From positions 1 through 64,000 of the forward strand of contig NZ_JAQZAK010000012.1 of NCBI RefSeq assembly GCF_028737265.1: 64,000 bases of DNA, in the 5' to 3' direction. The DNA comes from Actinomycetospora callitridis. Lineage in GTDB: Bacteria; Actinomycetota; Actinomycetes; Mycobacteriales; Pseudonocardiaceae. The position numbers were made by a program, and so were the translations under genes. Positions 8,036 to 16,477 of this stretch are shown here, piece after piece. The notes beneath the pieces were generated by a model. The model saw only the letters and a program-made list of their open reading frames with translations. It had not been told where the DNA came from and made no database searches. Positions within the stretch are counted from its first letter, which is position 1, and every line of letters starts with the position of its first letter.

Positions 8036-9072
8036 ACGGTGACGGCGCCACGGACCGACACGGAGACGTCGTCCCCGGGCAGCACCTCGGAGTCACCGGG
8101 CAACCGTGCCGCGACGACCACGGCGCCGTCGCCCTCGCCGAGCGCGAGCTCCACCGTGGCGTCCGGGCCGCGGAACTCGCGGGTCCGGACCCGCGCCGGG
8201 ACGCCCGGGCAGTCCCGGCCGACCACCAGCTGTTCGGGGCGGACGAGCACCCGGACCGCCGGCGCGGCGCCGTGACGGGCGCCGCGGACCGCCAGCACCC
8301 CGAGGGCGCAGGAGACGGTGCCGTCGTCGTCGCACCGGCCGTCGAGCAGGACGGCGTCCCCGACGAGCACGCCCACCCCGGGGTCGACCGGATCCCGGTA
8401 GATCGCGCTCGGCGCGTCGACCTGTGCGATGACCCCGTCGCGCATGACCGCCACCTGGTCGGCCAGCGCGAGCGCCTCGGCGCGGTCGTGGGTGACGAGG
8501 AGGGCGGTGGCGCCGGCGGCGGCCAGCGCCTTCGCCACGGCCCGCTGGGTGTCCGCCCGCAGTCCGGCGTCGAGGGAGGAGAAGGGCTCGTCGAGCAGGA
8601 CGACGGCGGGCTCCGGGGCGAGGGCGCGGGCGAGCGCGACCCGTTGCTGCTGGCCGCCCGAGAGCTCGTGGGGGTGGCGATCGGCCAGCTCGGGAGCGAG
8701 GTCGACGGTCTCGAGCAGCGCCGCCACCCGACCGCCGCCGCGGCGACGCTCGCGTCGGGGCAGGCCGAACAGGACGTTCGCGGCGACCGTGAGGTGCGGG
8801 AAGAGCGAGCCCTCCTGTGTCAGGTAGCCGATGCCGCGCTGCTCCGGGGGCAGGTCCCGTCCCGGGCTCGCGACGGTGCGGCCGTGCAGCGTCACCGTGC
8901 CCGCGTCGGGTCGTTCGAAGCCGGCGACGATGCGCAGCAGGGTCGTCTTGCCGCACCCGGAGCGGCCCAGGACGGCCGTCAGCGTGCCGGGCGGGGCCTC
9001 GAGCGCGACGCCGTGCAGCACGGGGGTCACGCCGAAGGCCTTCGTGACGCCCTCGACCACCACCCCGGTCAC
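8023..9072 (-). CDS. fbpC: Ferric iron ABC transporter ATPase (FbpC-like)
   Basis: ATP-hydrolysing subunit of a ferric-ion importer. Walker A GRSGCGKTT, signature LSGGQQQRVALARAL, Walker B VVLLDEPFSSLD and the switch VTHDRAEAL are all present, followed by a C-terminal TOBE-like regulatory domain ending in VTVYRV. I use GTG 9070-9072 as start because the GTG overlaps the permease stop by four bases (GTGA), matching the junction upstream. Third gene of the fbpA-fbpB-fbpC operon. Spermidine and sulfate ATPases are similar, but the neighbouring iron-type binding protein and iron box favour ferric iron. Confidence 0.85.
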   Translation of the reverse strand: MTGVVVEGVTKAFGVTPVLHGVALEAPPGTLTAVLGRSGCGKTTLLRIVAGFERPDAGTVTLHGRTVASPGRDLPPEQRGIGYLTQEGSLFPHLTVAANVLFGLPRRERRRGGGRVAALLETVDLAPELADRHPHELSGGQQQRVALARALAPEPAVVLLDEPFSSLDAGLRADTQRAVAKALAAAGATALLVTHDRAEALALADQVAVMRDGVIAQVDAPSAIYRDPVDPGVGVLVGDAVLLDGRCDDDGTVSCALGVLAVRGARHGAAPAVRVLVRPEQLVVGRDCPGVPARVRTREFRGPDATVELALGEGDGAVVVAARLPGDSEVLPGDDVSVSVRGAVTVYRV

Positions 9073-10610
9073 GCCCGCACCCCGGCGTGGACCTGGCGGG
9101 TGAGGAGGAAGGCCGCCGGCACCGAGATGAGGATCATCATGGCGGCGTAGGGCGCCGCCGCCCCGTAGGACAGCGCCGTCGCCTGCCCCCAGAAGGCCGT
9201 GGCGAGCGTCGACGTGCCCGTGGGCGCCAGGAGCAGGGTGGCCGTGAGCTCGGTCGAGACGGCGAGGAACACCAGGGCCGCCGCGGCGCCCGCACCCCGC
9301 GCGAGCAGCGGCGCGGTGACCCGGGCGAGTACCGCGACGGGCGGCGAGCCCAGCCCGTGGGCGACCTCCTCGAGCTCGGGCGGCACGCGCACGAGGGCCG
9401 CGCGCAGGTTCACGAGCGCGAGGGGCATGAAGAGGATCGCGTACGCGGTGATCAGCAGCGGCGTCGTCTGGTACAGGCCCGGCACCAGCCGGATCGCGAC
9501 GATCACGAGGGCCAGGGCGACGACGATCCCGGGCAGCGCGTTGCCGAGGTGTGCGGTGCGCTCGAGCACGCGCGAGAGCAGGCCGGGTCGCCGCACCGCG
9601 AGCCAGGCGACGGGGAAGGTCAGTGCCGTCGTGACCGCCGCGGCGAGCAGCCCGAGTCCGATCGACGTCACGGTCGCCACGGCGAGCGCGGCCGCATCGA
9701 CCGTCGTCGACCTCCCTTCGAGCAGCCATCGGGCGAGGCTCGCCAGGGGCACCCCCAGTGCGGCGACGACGAGCAGGCCGACGGCCAGGAGCGCCGGCAG
9801 CCTCGCCCCACCGAGCGGCGTCCGGGCCCGGCGCCGAGCTGCCCCGGCACCGACCCGCGCCTGACGCGCCCTCCCGACCAGGGCCATGTCGGCCGTCAGC
9901 AGGACCAGGCAGAGCACGACGAGCACGCCGGCGAGCATCGCCGCGGCCGGGCCCGCGAACGTCGACTCGAAGAGGTCGTAGATCGCGACGGTGACGGTGG
10001 GGTAGCGCAGCAGCGCCAGCGCGCCGTACTCCGCGAGCAGGTGCAGTCCGACCAGGAGCGCCCCGCCGGCGATCGCCGGGCGCAGAGCCGGGAGCACGAC
10101 GCGCACCGCCGCCGCTCGGGGCGACAGCCCGAGGGCGCGGGCGACGTCCTCGTGGTCGCGGTCCATGCCGCGCAGCACCGCCGCGACCGGGAGGTGCACG
10201 AGGGGGAAGTAGGACATGGTCGTCACCACGAGGGCCCCGACGAACCCGTCGACCCCGGGGAGCACCGAGACCCAGGCGTAGCTGTTGACGAACGCCGGCA
10301 CCGCCAGCGGGGCGGCGAACAGCGCGCCCCACACCGGGGCACCGGGCAGGTCGGTGCGCTCGGTGACCCACGCCGTCGCGGTGCCGAGGACGACGCACGC
10401 CGACGCCGTCGCGACCAGGAGCACCGTCGTGTTCACCAGGAGCTCGCCGACCCGGGGCCGCCAGACCAGGTCCACGACCCCCCGTGGCCCGAGGAGGACC
10501 GTGGACACGGCGATGTAGCCGACCGGGAGGAGGGCGAGCAGCGCGGCCGTCACCGCGACGGCGACCCGCAGCGGAGCCGCCGCGAGCGCTCGTCGACGAG
10601 CGAGGGTCAC
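9069..10610 (-). CDS. fbpB: Ferric iron ABC transporter permease (FbpB-like, two fused permease halves)
   Basis: Inner-membrane channel of the importer, 513 residues with about twelve membrane helices. Two copies of the binding-protein-dependent permease domain are visible, each with an EAA-type loop: EDVARALGLSPRAAAVRVVLP in the first half and EEVAHGLGSPPVAVLARV in the second. The N-terminal basic TLARRRALAAAP precedes helix 1. Start is GTG 10608-10610, which overlaps the fbpA stop by four bases. Such duplicated permeases are standard for the Fbp/Sfu family. Confidence 0.85.
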   Translation of the reverse strand: MTLARRRALAAAPLRVAVAVTAALLALLPVGYIAVSTVLLGPRGVVDLVWRPRVGELLVNTTVLLVATASACVVLGTATAWVTERTDLPGAPVWGALFAAPLAVPAFVNSYAWVSVLPGVDGFVGALVVTTMSYFPLVHLPVAAVLRGMDRDHEDVARALGLSPRAAAVRVVLPALRPAIAGGALLVGLHLLAEYGALALLRYPTVTVAIYDLFESTFAGPAAAMLAGVLVVLCLVLLTADMALVGRARQARVGAGAARRRARTPLGGARLPALLAVGLLVVAALGVPLASLARWLLEGRSTTVDAAALAVATVTSIGLGLLAAAVTTALTFPVAWLAVRRPGLLSRVLERTAHLGNALPGIVVALALVIVAIRLVPGLYQTTPLLITAYAILFMPLALVNLRAALVRVPPELEEVAHGLGSPPVAVLARVTAPLLARGAGAAAALVFLAVSTELTATLLLAPTGTSTLATAFWGQATALSYGAAAPYAAMMILISVPAAFLLTRQVHAGVRA

Positions 10611-11644
10611 AGCAAGCCGGCCTGCTGCATCATCTGGACGATCTTCGGTCCGTTGAGCGCGTTGAGGTCCACCGGTGGCGGGCGCAGCTCGGAGAAGGGC
10701 TTGAGCGCGGGGTTGGCCGGGACCCCCGCGCCGACCGTGTACTCGAGGTTCTCCGACCGTGCCAGCACCTGCTGACCCGCGGCTCCGGCGAGGAACGCGA
10801 CCAGCTGCTGCGCCTCGGCGGGACGGCGGCTCGAGGCGAGGACGCCGCCGCCGGAGACCGACAGGAACCCGCCGGCGTCGCCGTCGGTGTAGAACTTCAG
10901 CTGCGTGTTCGCGCTGTTCGCGCCCGACTCCGCGCGGTCCTGGAACCAGTAGTAGTGGTAGATGATCCCGGCCGGGACCTCGCCGCGGTTCACCGCCTGC
11001 ATCGTCGCGGTGTTGCTCTGGTAGGTGCGGCCGTTGGCCTTGAGACCGTCCAGCCACTGCTGGGTCGCGGCGTCGCCGTTGAGCGCGTCCACCGCCGAGA
11101 CGATGGCCTGGAAGTCGGCGCCACCCGGCGGGAAGGCGATCCGGCCTCGCCACGCCGGTTGGGCGAAGTCGAGGATCGAGGCGGGCAGCTGGTCCGCGGC
11201 CACCAGGCTCGGGTTGTAGACGACGACGGTGGTGCGGGCCGCGATCCCCACCCAGTCGCCGCGGTTCGACGAGTACTGCGCCGGCACCTGCGCGCGGGTG
11301 CCGGGGTCGACCGGCGCGAAGAGGCCCGCGCCGGAGACCAGGGACATCGCCGGCGAGTTCTCGGTGATGAACACGTCGGCCGGCGAGGCGGCGCCCTCGG
11401 CGACCAGCTGGTTGCCGAGCTCGAAGTCGCCGCCCTTGCGGATCTGCACCGGGATACCGGTCTGCCGCGTGAACTCGTCCACCCACAACCGGCCGAGGTC
11501 CTCGTGCTGGGCGTTGTACAGCGTCAGCGTGCGGTCCTCGGGCGCCGGCGCGCCCCCGCACGCGGCCACGGCGAGCAGCGCGGCACCGGCCACGGTCGCG
11601 ACCACGACCCGGGCGAACCGGCCGTATCGCCCCTGCTCGACCAT
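10607..11644 (-). CDS. fbpA: Ferric iron-binding lipoprotein of an ABC transporter (FbpA-like)
   Basis: Substrate-binding protein that captures Fe(III) outside the membrane. A signal peptide ends at the lipobox VAACGG, so it is lipid-anchored. The mature chain has the family hallmarks TLYNAQHEDLGRLWVDEF near the N-terminus and the iron-ligand tyrosine pair in YHYYWF, with SSNRGDWVGIAARTTVVVYN in between. First gene of the operon; a DtxR-type box lies 43-61 bases upstream of the ATG. Expression is therefore expected under iron limitation. Confidence 0.88.
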   Translation of the reverse strand: MVEQGRYGRFARVVVATVAGAALLAVAACGGAPAPEDRTLTLYNAQHEDLGRLWVDEFTRQTGIPVQIRKGGDFELGNQLVAEGAASPADVFITENSPAMSLVSGAGLFAPVDPGTRAQVPAQYSSNRGDWVGIAARTTVVVYNPSLVAADQLPASILDFAQPAWRGRIAFPPGGADFQAIVSAVDALNGDAATQQWLDGLKANGRTYQSNTATMQAVNRGEVPAGIIYHYYWFQDRAESGANSANTQLKFYTDGDAGGFLSVSGGGVLASSRRPAEAQQLVAFLAGAAGQQVLARSENLEYTVGAGVPANPALKPFSELRPPPVDLNALNGPKIVQMMQQAGLL

Positions 11645-11686
11645 CTCCGCGCCTCCTCGTACAGCGCGTGACGACCCGGATGGTCG

Positions 11687-11705
11687 ATAGGCACGCCTTA
11701 CCTAA
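11687..11705. promoter_or_regulatory. DtxR/IdeR-type iron box upstream of fbpA
   Basis: Read on the minus strand, TTAGGTAAGGCGTGCCTAT matches the DtxR/IdeR consensus TTAGGTTAGSCTAACCTAA at 14 of 19 positions. It lies between fbpA and the divergent aldolase gene, close enough to fbpA to repress it when iron is plentiful. Confidence 0.65.
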
Positions 11706-11848
11706 CCAACCCTGGCCGATTCGTCCCGTACACCCCCAAAATCGGTTGTTCGCTGGACTTTTCGCCGTGCCAGGTTGTGTATCCGTTGCGCCGATCGAGT
11801 CAACGGTGGATGAGGCTGCGCTAAGTCCTCCGGCGAGCTGGGAGAACC

Positions 11849-12673
11849 GTGGACCTCTTCGTCTTCTCGACGTCCGGCCCCGGCGTGGCCCGCCTGGTCG
11901 CCGGCGGGGCCGCCGGCGCGGTGATCGACTGGGAGCGGCGCGGCAAGGCCCGTCGGCAGCTCGGCGAGGGCACGCAGATCAACCACGACACACCGCGGGA
12001 CCTGCGCACGGTCCGGTCCGCCACCGCAGCGAGCGTCATCTGCCGGATCAACCCGGTGGGTCGGTGGACCGCCGCCGAGGTCGAGCGGGCGGTCGGGGCC
12101 GGCGCGGACGAGGTCCTGGTGCCGATGCTCCGCCGGCCCGAGGAGCTCGCCCACGTGGTGGACCTCGCCGGCGGGCGGTGCGGTGTGGCCGCCATGATCG
12201 AGACCCAGGACGCGGTCGACGCGGTCGACGCCCTGGTGGGCCGGCCGCTGTCGCGGGTGTACGTGGGGCTGAACGACCTGCGGATCGACCGCGCCGCCCG
12301 CGGTGGGAGGCCGGCCGGGCTCTTCGCGCCGATGGTCGACGGCACCGTCGCGCAGGTGCGGGACCGCGTCGCCGCGGCAGGCCACCGTTTCGGGGTCGCC
12401 GGGCTGACCCGACCCGACGCCGGCGACCCGGTCCCGAGCGCCCTGCTCATGGCCGAGATGGACCGCATGGGCGTGGACTTCACGTTCCTGCGGCGCTCGT
12501 TCCACGCCGACACCGCCGACCGCGATCCCGCCGCCGAGATCGCGCGCATCCACACCGCCCTCGCACTGGCGAGCACCCGGGACGCCCACCGGCGCGCGAG
12601 CGACCACGAGGCGTTCGCGCGCGCGGTCGCGGCGTGCGAGCCCGTCGGTGTCGCCGCGCCCGTGCCGGCCTGA
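11849..12673 (+). CDS. HpcH/HpaI-family aldolase/lyase
   Basis: TIM-barrel class II aldolase of the HpcH/HpaI (2-keto-3-deoxy acid aldolase / citrate lyase beta) superfamily, which cleaves or forms carbon bonds with pyruvate- or acetyl-type nucleophiles. Visible elements are ICRINPVG, DEVLVPMLRRPEEL, the metal-ligand glutamate in VAAMIETQDAVD and the aspartate in YVGLNDLRID. The GTG start at 11849 follows a GGGAG ribosome site. It leads a plus-strand cluster (epimerase, GT2) that looks like sugar synthesis for surface glycans, so a role in keto-sugar metabolism is plausible but unproven. Confidence 0.7.
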   Translation: MDLFVFSTSGPGVARLVAGGAAGAVIDWERRGKARRQLGEGTQINHDTPRDLRTVRSATAASVICRINPVGRWTAAEVERAVGAGADEVLVPMLRRPEELAHVVDLAGGRCGVAAMIETQDAVDAVDALVGRPLSRVYVGLNDLRIDRAARGGRPAGLFAPMVDGTVAQVRDRVAAAGHRFGVAGLTRPDAGDPVPSALLMAEMDRMGVDFTFLRRSFHADTADRDPAAEIARIHTALALASTRDAHRRASDHEAFARAVAACEPVGVAAPVPA

Positions 12674-12683
12674 GGCGGTCCGG

Positions 12684-13550
12684 GTGCACGCGCTCGTCAC
12701 CGGCGCAGGCGGCTTCGTCGGACGCCACCTCGTCGCCCGCCTGCACGCGGACGGGTGGACGGTCACCGCGCTCACGAGGGACCGGGTCGACCTCGGCGAC
12801 CCCGTCGCCGCGGCCGCCGCGGTGCGTGCGGCGGACCCCGACGTCGTGTTCAGCCTGGCCGCAGCGCGTTCCCGCCACGACGCCCGGGCACGCGCCGCGA
12901 CCACGGCCGTCAACACGAGTCCCTGGTTGATCGACGCGCTCGGGCCGCGCTGCCGGGCGGTCGTGCGTCTCGGTTCCTCCACCGAGTACGCCGCGAGCGA
13001 CCGTCCGCTGGCCGAGGACGCGCCGCTCAGCACGGCGAGCTTCTTCGGCGGCACCAAGGCGGCAGGCTCGCTGATGCTGCTGGCCGCGGCCGCGGAGCGC
13101 GGGGTGCGCGCCACCGTGCTCCGCGCTTTCCAGGTCTACGGACCCGGCGACCACCCGGCGCGCCTCGTCCCCGTCGTGCTCGCCGCCGCGGCAGGTCGCC
13201 GGCGTGTGCCGCTCACGGCTCCGGGGCGACGGCGGGACTGGGTGTGGGTGGGTGACGTCGTGGAGGCGTGCGTGCGCGCCGCCGGGGCCGACGACCTGCC
13301 CCCGGGCCTCGTCGTCAACCTCGGCACCGGTGTGCAGACCGCGAACGAGGAGCTGGTCGCCCTCGCCGAGCGGGCCACCGGTCGGCGGATCGCGGTCGAC
13401 GTGGGCGCTCATCCCGGTCGTGACTGGGACACCGGGCACTGGGTCGCCGACCCCTCCCGGGCCCGGGACCTGCTCGACTGGGAGGCGTCGGTCGACCTCG
13501 TCGACGGCCTGCGCCGGACCTGGCGCACCGACCATCTCGTGGCGGCGTGA
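12684..13550 (+). CDS. NAD-dependent epimerase/dehydratase-like protein (catalytic Tyr replaced by Phe)
   Basis: Extended short-chain dehydrogenase fold of the nucleotide-sugar epimerase/dehydratase type. The NAD-binding turn is VTGAGGFVGRHL; the serine region is LGSSTEYAAS and the substrate loop VLRAFQVYGPG. At the YxxxK active site the sequence is FGGTK (Phe121, Lys125), so the catalytic tyrosine appears to be lost. Start is GTG 12684, ten bases after the aldolase. The stop overlaps the next gene (GTGA). Either the enzyme works without the tyrosine, uses the nearby Tyr of STEYAA, or is non-catalytic. Confidence 0.8.
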   Translation: MHALVTGAGGFVGRHLVARLHADGWTVTALTRDRVDLGDPVAAAAAVRAADPDVVFSLAAARSRHDARARAATTAVNTSPWLIDALGPRCRAVVRLGSSTEYAASDRPLAEDAPLSTASFFGGTKAAGSLMLLAAAAERGVRATVLRAFQVYGPGDHPARLVPVVLAAAAGRRRVPLTAPGRRRDWVWVGDVVEACVRAAGADDLPPGLVVNLGTGVQTANEELVALAERATGRRIAVDVGAHPGRDWDTGHWVADPSRARDLLDWEASVDLVDGLRRTWRTDHLVAA

Positions 13551-14275
13551 CGGTCGCCGTCGTCGTGCCGGTCCACCGCAACGGCGCGACGCTCGAGGAG
13601 CTCGTGAGCCGCGTCGCCGCAGCCCTCGACGGACGGGTCTGGCGGGTGCGCCTGGTCGTCGACGCGTGCCCGGAGGGCAGCGGCGCCGTCGCCCGGGACC
13701 TCGCACTCCGCGACCCCCGCGTCCGCGTCACCGAGCTCACCGTGAACGTCGGGCAGCACGCCGCGCTGCGCCGGGGGCTCGCCGACGAGCCCGGAGCCGC
13801 GGCCTGGGTCTGTCTCGACGGCGACCTCCAGGACCCGCCCGAGGCGCTGCCCGCCCTGCTCGCGGAGCTGCCCGACCGCGACGTCGTCTTCGGCGGACGT
13901 CGCGGGGCCTACGAGACGTCCGGCCGCCGCCTCACGGGTCGGCTCCACCGCCGGCTGGTCGCCGCACTCACAGGTCTGCCGCACGATGCGGGTGCGTTCG
14001 TCGTCCTCGGGCCACGGGCACGCGAGGCCGTCCTCTCCGCCGCGGGCGACGGCGCCCCCAGCGTCGTGGTGGCGCTCGGTCCACGGACCCCGTCCGGAGC
14101 GGGCCTCCGCCTCGCGTCCCGCCCCGTCGTCCGCGCGTCCCGTCCCGTCGGGGCGTCGGCCTGGACCTCGCGAGCCCGCGTGCGACAGTCCGTGCGGACC
14201 CTGCGGTGGTGCGCCGCTCAGCGGACCCAGCGCTGGACGACGAGCGAGGTCCAGGTCGCGCGCAGGAACCACTGA
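13547..14275 (+). CDS. Family 2 glycosyltransferase
   Basis: Soluble-looking GT-A glycosyltransferase of about 242 residues. The N-terminal nucleotide-binding strand is VAVVVPVHRNGATLEELV, the metal site is CLDGDLQDPPE and the region NVGQHAALRRGL is typical of dolichol-phosphate-mannose-synthase-like GT2 enzymes. Unlike those, it lacks a long C-terminal membrane tail. It starts at GTG 13547, overlapping the epimerase stop by four bases. Its 3' end overlaps the convergent membrane glycosyltransferase by 58 bases, unusual for two real genes but both have clear family motifs. Confidence 0.82.
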   Translation: MTVAVVVPVHRNGATLEELVSRVAAALDGRVWRVRLVVDACPEGSGAVARDLALRDPRVRVTELTVNVGQHAALRRGLADEPGAAAWVCLDGDLQDPPEALPALLAELPDRDVVFGGRRGAYETSGRRLTGRLHRRLVAALTGLPHDAGAFVVLGPRAREAVLSAAGDGAPSVVVALGPRTPSGAGLRLASRPVVRASRPVGASAWTSRARVRQSVRTLRWCAAQRTQRWTTSEVQVARRNH

Positions 14276-15693
14276 CCCTCGACGCGCCTCCCCGAGGAGG
14301 CGAGCAGGACGTCTCCGTCGACCGGTCCCGTCTCACCGTGGATGATCCGTACGCGCACGTACCAGACCACCGGTGCGTCCGGCGCCGCGACGATCGGCGG
14401 GACGCGCAGGTCGGGGGCCATCTGCGGATGGCGGGTCCGCACGTAGTGCTCCAGGCCGAGCGCCGACTGGCGGTCGCCCGCCATGACGACGTCGCCCGGG
14501 CGGTGGGTGGCCGCGATCATCGCCGCCACCTCGTCGGCACGCTCGCGGGGCGGGGCCTGTCGCAGCCCGACGGCGACGACGAGCGAGGCCACCACGAGGA
14601 CCGCGCTGAGCACGGCCGCCGGTCCCCCGCGCCGTCCGCGGATCCGCCACGGCCAGCAGGCCACGCCGGCGGCCGTCAGCACGCCGAGGCCCAGCAGCGC
14701 GGGCAGCACGTAGCGCGGTTCGTAGATCGGGCGGTACTCGGTCTCGGCGATCAGCAGGGCGAGGACGGGCAGGGCCAGCCAGCCGATCACGACGACGAGC
14801 AGCCGCGCCGGCGCCCGCCAGACACCGAGCGCCGCGGTCGCCGCGACCACCACGGCCAGGACGACGCTCTTGCCCGACCACCGCCACGCCGCGAACAGCG
14901 GCAGCTGCCCGGCGGTGTCGTAGAGCAGCGCGGCGTTGCGGTCGGCGACGGTCCCGAGGTTCATCGCCACGAGCCCGAGCGTCGGCGCCGCGGCCGCCAG
15001 CGCGACAAGCGCGAGCCACACTGCACGCCGCGGGGCGAGCACCATCCCGGCGACGGTGAGCCCGGCGACCGGCAGGAGCGCGTACCAGTGCGCGAGCCCG
15101 GCTCCGGCCGCGCACAGCCCGAAGACCACCAGCCCGTACCGCGCGCGGTCCAGCCAGCGGGCCAGCCCGTAGGCGGTCCCCGCCGTCGCCAGCAGCGCGA
15201 GCCCGTACGACCGCGCCTCGACGCTCCACTCCAGGACCAGGGGGTTCAGCGCGGTGACCAGCCCCGCCACGAGCCCGACCCGCCGGTCCCTCGCGAGACG
15301 GGCCACCGCGACGGCCAGGACGCCCGACGCCGCCGCGCCGGACAGCAGCGCGACGAGCCGCAGGGTCAGGTCGCCGTCGGTGCCCGGCAGCAGCAGGACC
15401 GTGTGCGCCACGACGTACCACGGGAGGTTGTACGACGGCGGGATGTCGCGCAGGTACCAGGTGGTGCCGCGGCCCTCCCACGCCGCGCGCAGGATCTCCG
15501 CGAGAGGCCGGCGCGCCACCTCGGTCGAGAAGAGCTCGTCGTACCAGAGCCCGGTGCCGCGGGACAGGATCACCGCCCCGACGACCAGGGCGACGAGTGG
15601 CGGGACCAGCGCGACCACCTGCGCCGACGGCGACTCCCCCACCGCCGCCCGACGTCGCACGGGCGTCCCGGTCGCCGCGCGGCCGTCGTCCAC
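14218..15693 (-). CDS. Polytopic membrane glycosyltransferase (GT39/ArnT-like, lipid-linked sugar donor)
   Basis: A 491-residue membrane protein with about ten helices in the GT-C fold. The first extracytoplasmic loop has the acidic motif LWYDELFSTEV, equivalent to the catalytic D-E region of PMT/ArnT/RgtA enzymes, followed by PPSYNLPWYVVAH and LNPLVLEWSVEARSYGL, both usual in the family. The C-terminal periplasmic part begins after GLRQAPPRERADE. Start GTG at 15693. The enzyme probably moves a sugar from a polyprenyl carrier to a surface acceptor, fitting the adjacent GtrA and GT2 genes. Confidence 0.82.
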   Translation of the reverse strand: MDDGRAATGTPVRRRAAVGESPSAQVVALVPPLVALVVGAVILSRGTGLWYDELFSTEVARRPLAEILRAAWEGRGTTWYLRDIPPSYNLPWYVVAHTVLLLPGTDGDLTLRLVALLSGAAASGVLAVAVARLARDRRVGLVAGLVTALNPLVLEWSVEARSYGLALLATAGTAYGLARWLDRARYGLVVFGLCAAGAGLAHWYALLPVAGLTVAGMVLAPRRAVWLALVALAAAAPTLGLVAMNLGTVADRNAALLYDTAGQLPLFAAWRWSGKSVVLAVVVAATAALGVWRAPARLLVVVIGWLALPVLALLIAETEYRPIYEPRYVLPALLGLGVLTAAGVACWPWRIRGRRGGPAAVLSAVLVVASLVVAVGLRQAPPRERADEVAAMIAATHRPGDVVMAGDRQSALGLEHYVRTRHPQMAPDLRVPPIVAAPDAPVVWYVRVRIIHGETGPVDGDVLLASSGRRVEGQWFLRATWTSLVVQRWVR

Positions 15694-15781
15694 GAGCCCA
15701 TCGTGTCAGGCGGGGTCGCCGGTGCGGACGATCTCGCGGACAGGGCTCGCGGCTCGTCGGGAACGACGCCAGGATGTCGGG

Positions 15782-16195
15782 GTGACCGTGGAGCCGGTGG
15801 TGGCGCGGCAGGGTCTCGTCGACGGTGGCGCCCGGTTCCTCGTGACCGGCCTCGTCGTGCTGCCGTTGAGCCTGGGGCTGTACCTCGGGGCCGTGCGCGT
15901 CGGGGGCGACCCGCACGTCGCGCGCGTCCTGTCCTACGTCGTCGGCACCGCTCTCGTCGCGGTGCTCCACCGACGCTGGACGTTCCGTACTCCCGGCGTG
16001 CGGGGGGCGCTCGGGTGGACCGCCCTGCTCTACGCCACGACCTTCGCCGTCGTGCTGATCACCCACGGACTGGCGCTCGCGGTGCTCCCGGCCGTCGTGG
16101 CCGCGCCGTGGATCACGGCCGGCGCGTGGTGCGTCTCCCAGGGTCTGGGGACGACGATCAACTTCCTGCTCCTCCGTGGCGTCGTGTTCCGTTGA
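15782..16195 (+). CDS. GtrA-family membrane protein
   Basis: A 137-residue protein with four predicted membrane helices (FLVTGLVVLPLSLGLYL, VLSYVVGTALVAVL, TALLYATTFAVVLITHGLAL, and a last helix ending in NFLLLRGVVFR). The segment LHRRWTFR between helices two and three and the terminal N-F-x-x-x-R-x-V-F-R are GtrA hallmarks. GtrA proteins are thought to flip polyprenyl-phosphate-linked sugars. GTG at 15782 is taken as start, diverging from the GT-C gene across 88 bases. It probably supplies the lipid-linked donor for that enzyme. Confidence 0.85.
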   Translation: MTVEPVVARQGLVDGGARFLVTGLVVLPLSLGLYLGAVRVGGDPHVARVLSYVVGTALVAVLHRRWTFRTPGVRGALGWTALLYATTFAVVLITHGLALAVLPAVVAAPWITAGAWCVSQGLGTTINFLLLRGVVFR

Positions 16196-16477
16196 TCATC
16201 GACAGCTCGGAGCCGCCGAGTCAGGACCACTGACGCGGATGAGGTCGGTGGTCGTCGCGGTCGATGAGCCCGGTGAGCGATCCGGCGCAGGTGATCGGTC
16301 TCCGCGACCCGGGAGCCTCCCTCGTGTCGGGGTTTCGACCCTCCCGAGGGCCGCCGCACCGGTGAGTGCGCGCCGGCCCACCCGCTGTGGGTGAGGGCAC
16401 CACCCGCGGGGTGCGTCAGGCTCGCAGCCCCGGCGTCATGCCGCCCACGACCGTCTGCACCTGGGATCGAGGACACC

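Noticed and set aside
13204..16233. A 1009-codon open frame on the plus strand
   Set aside because: It crosses several well-supported genes in other frames, has no family motifs and consists mostly of Arg/Pro/Ala/Gly; a by-product of high GC.
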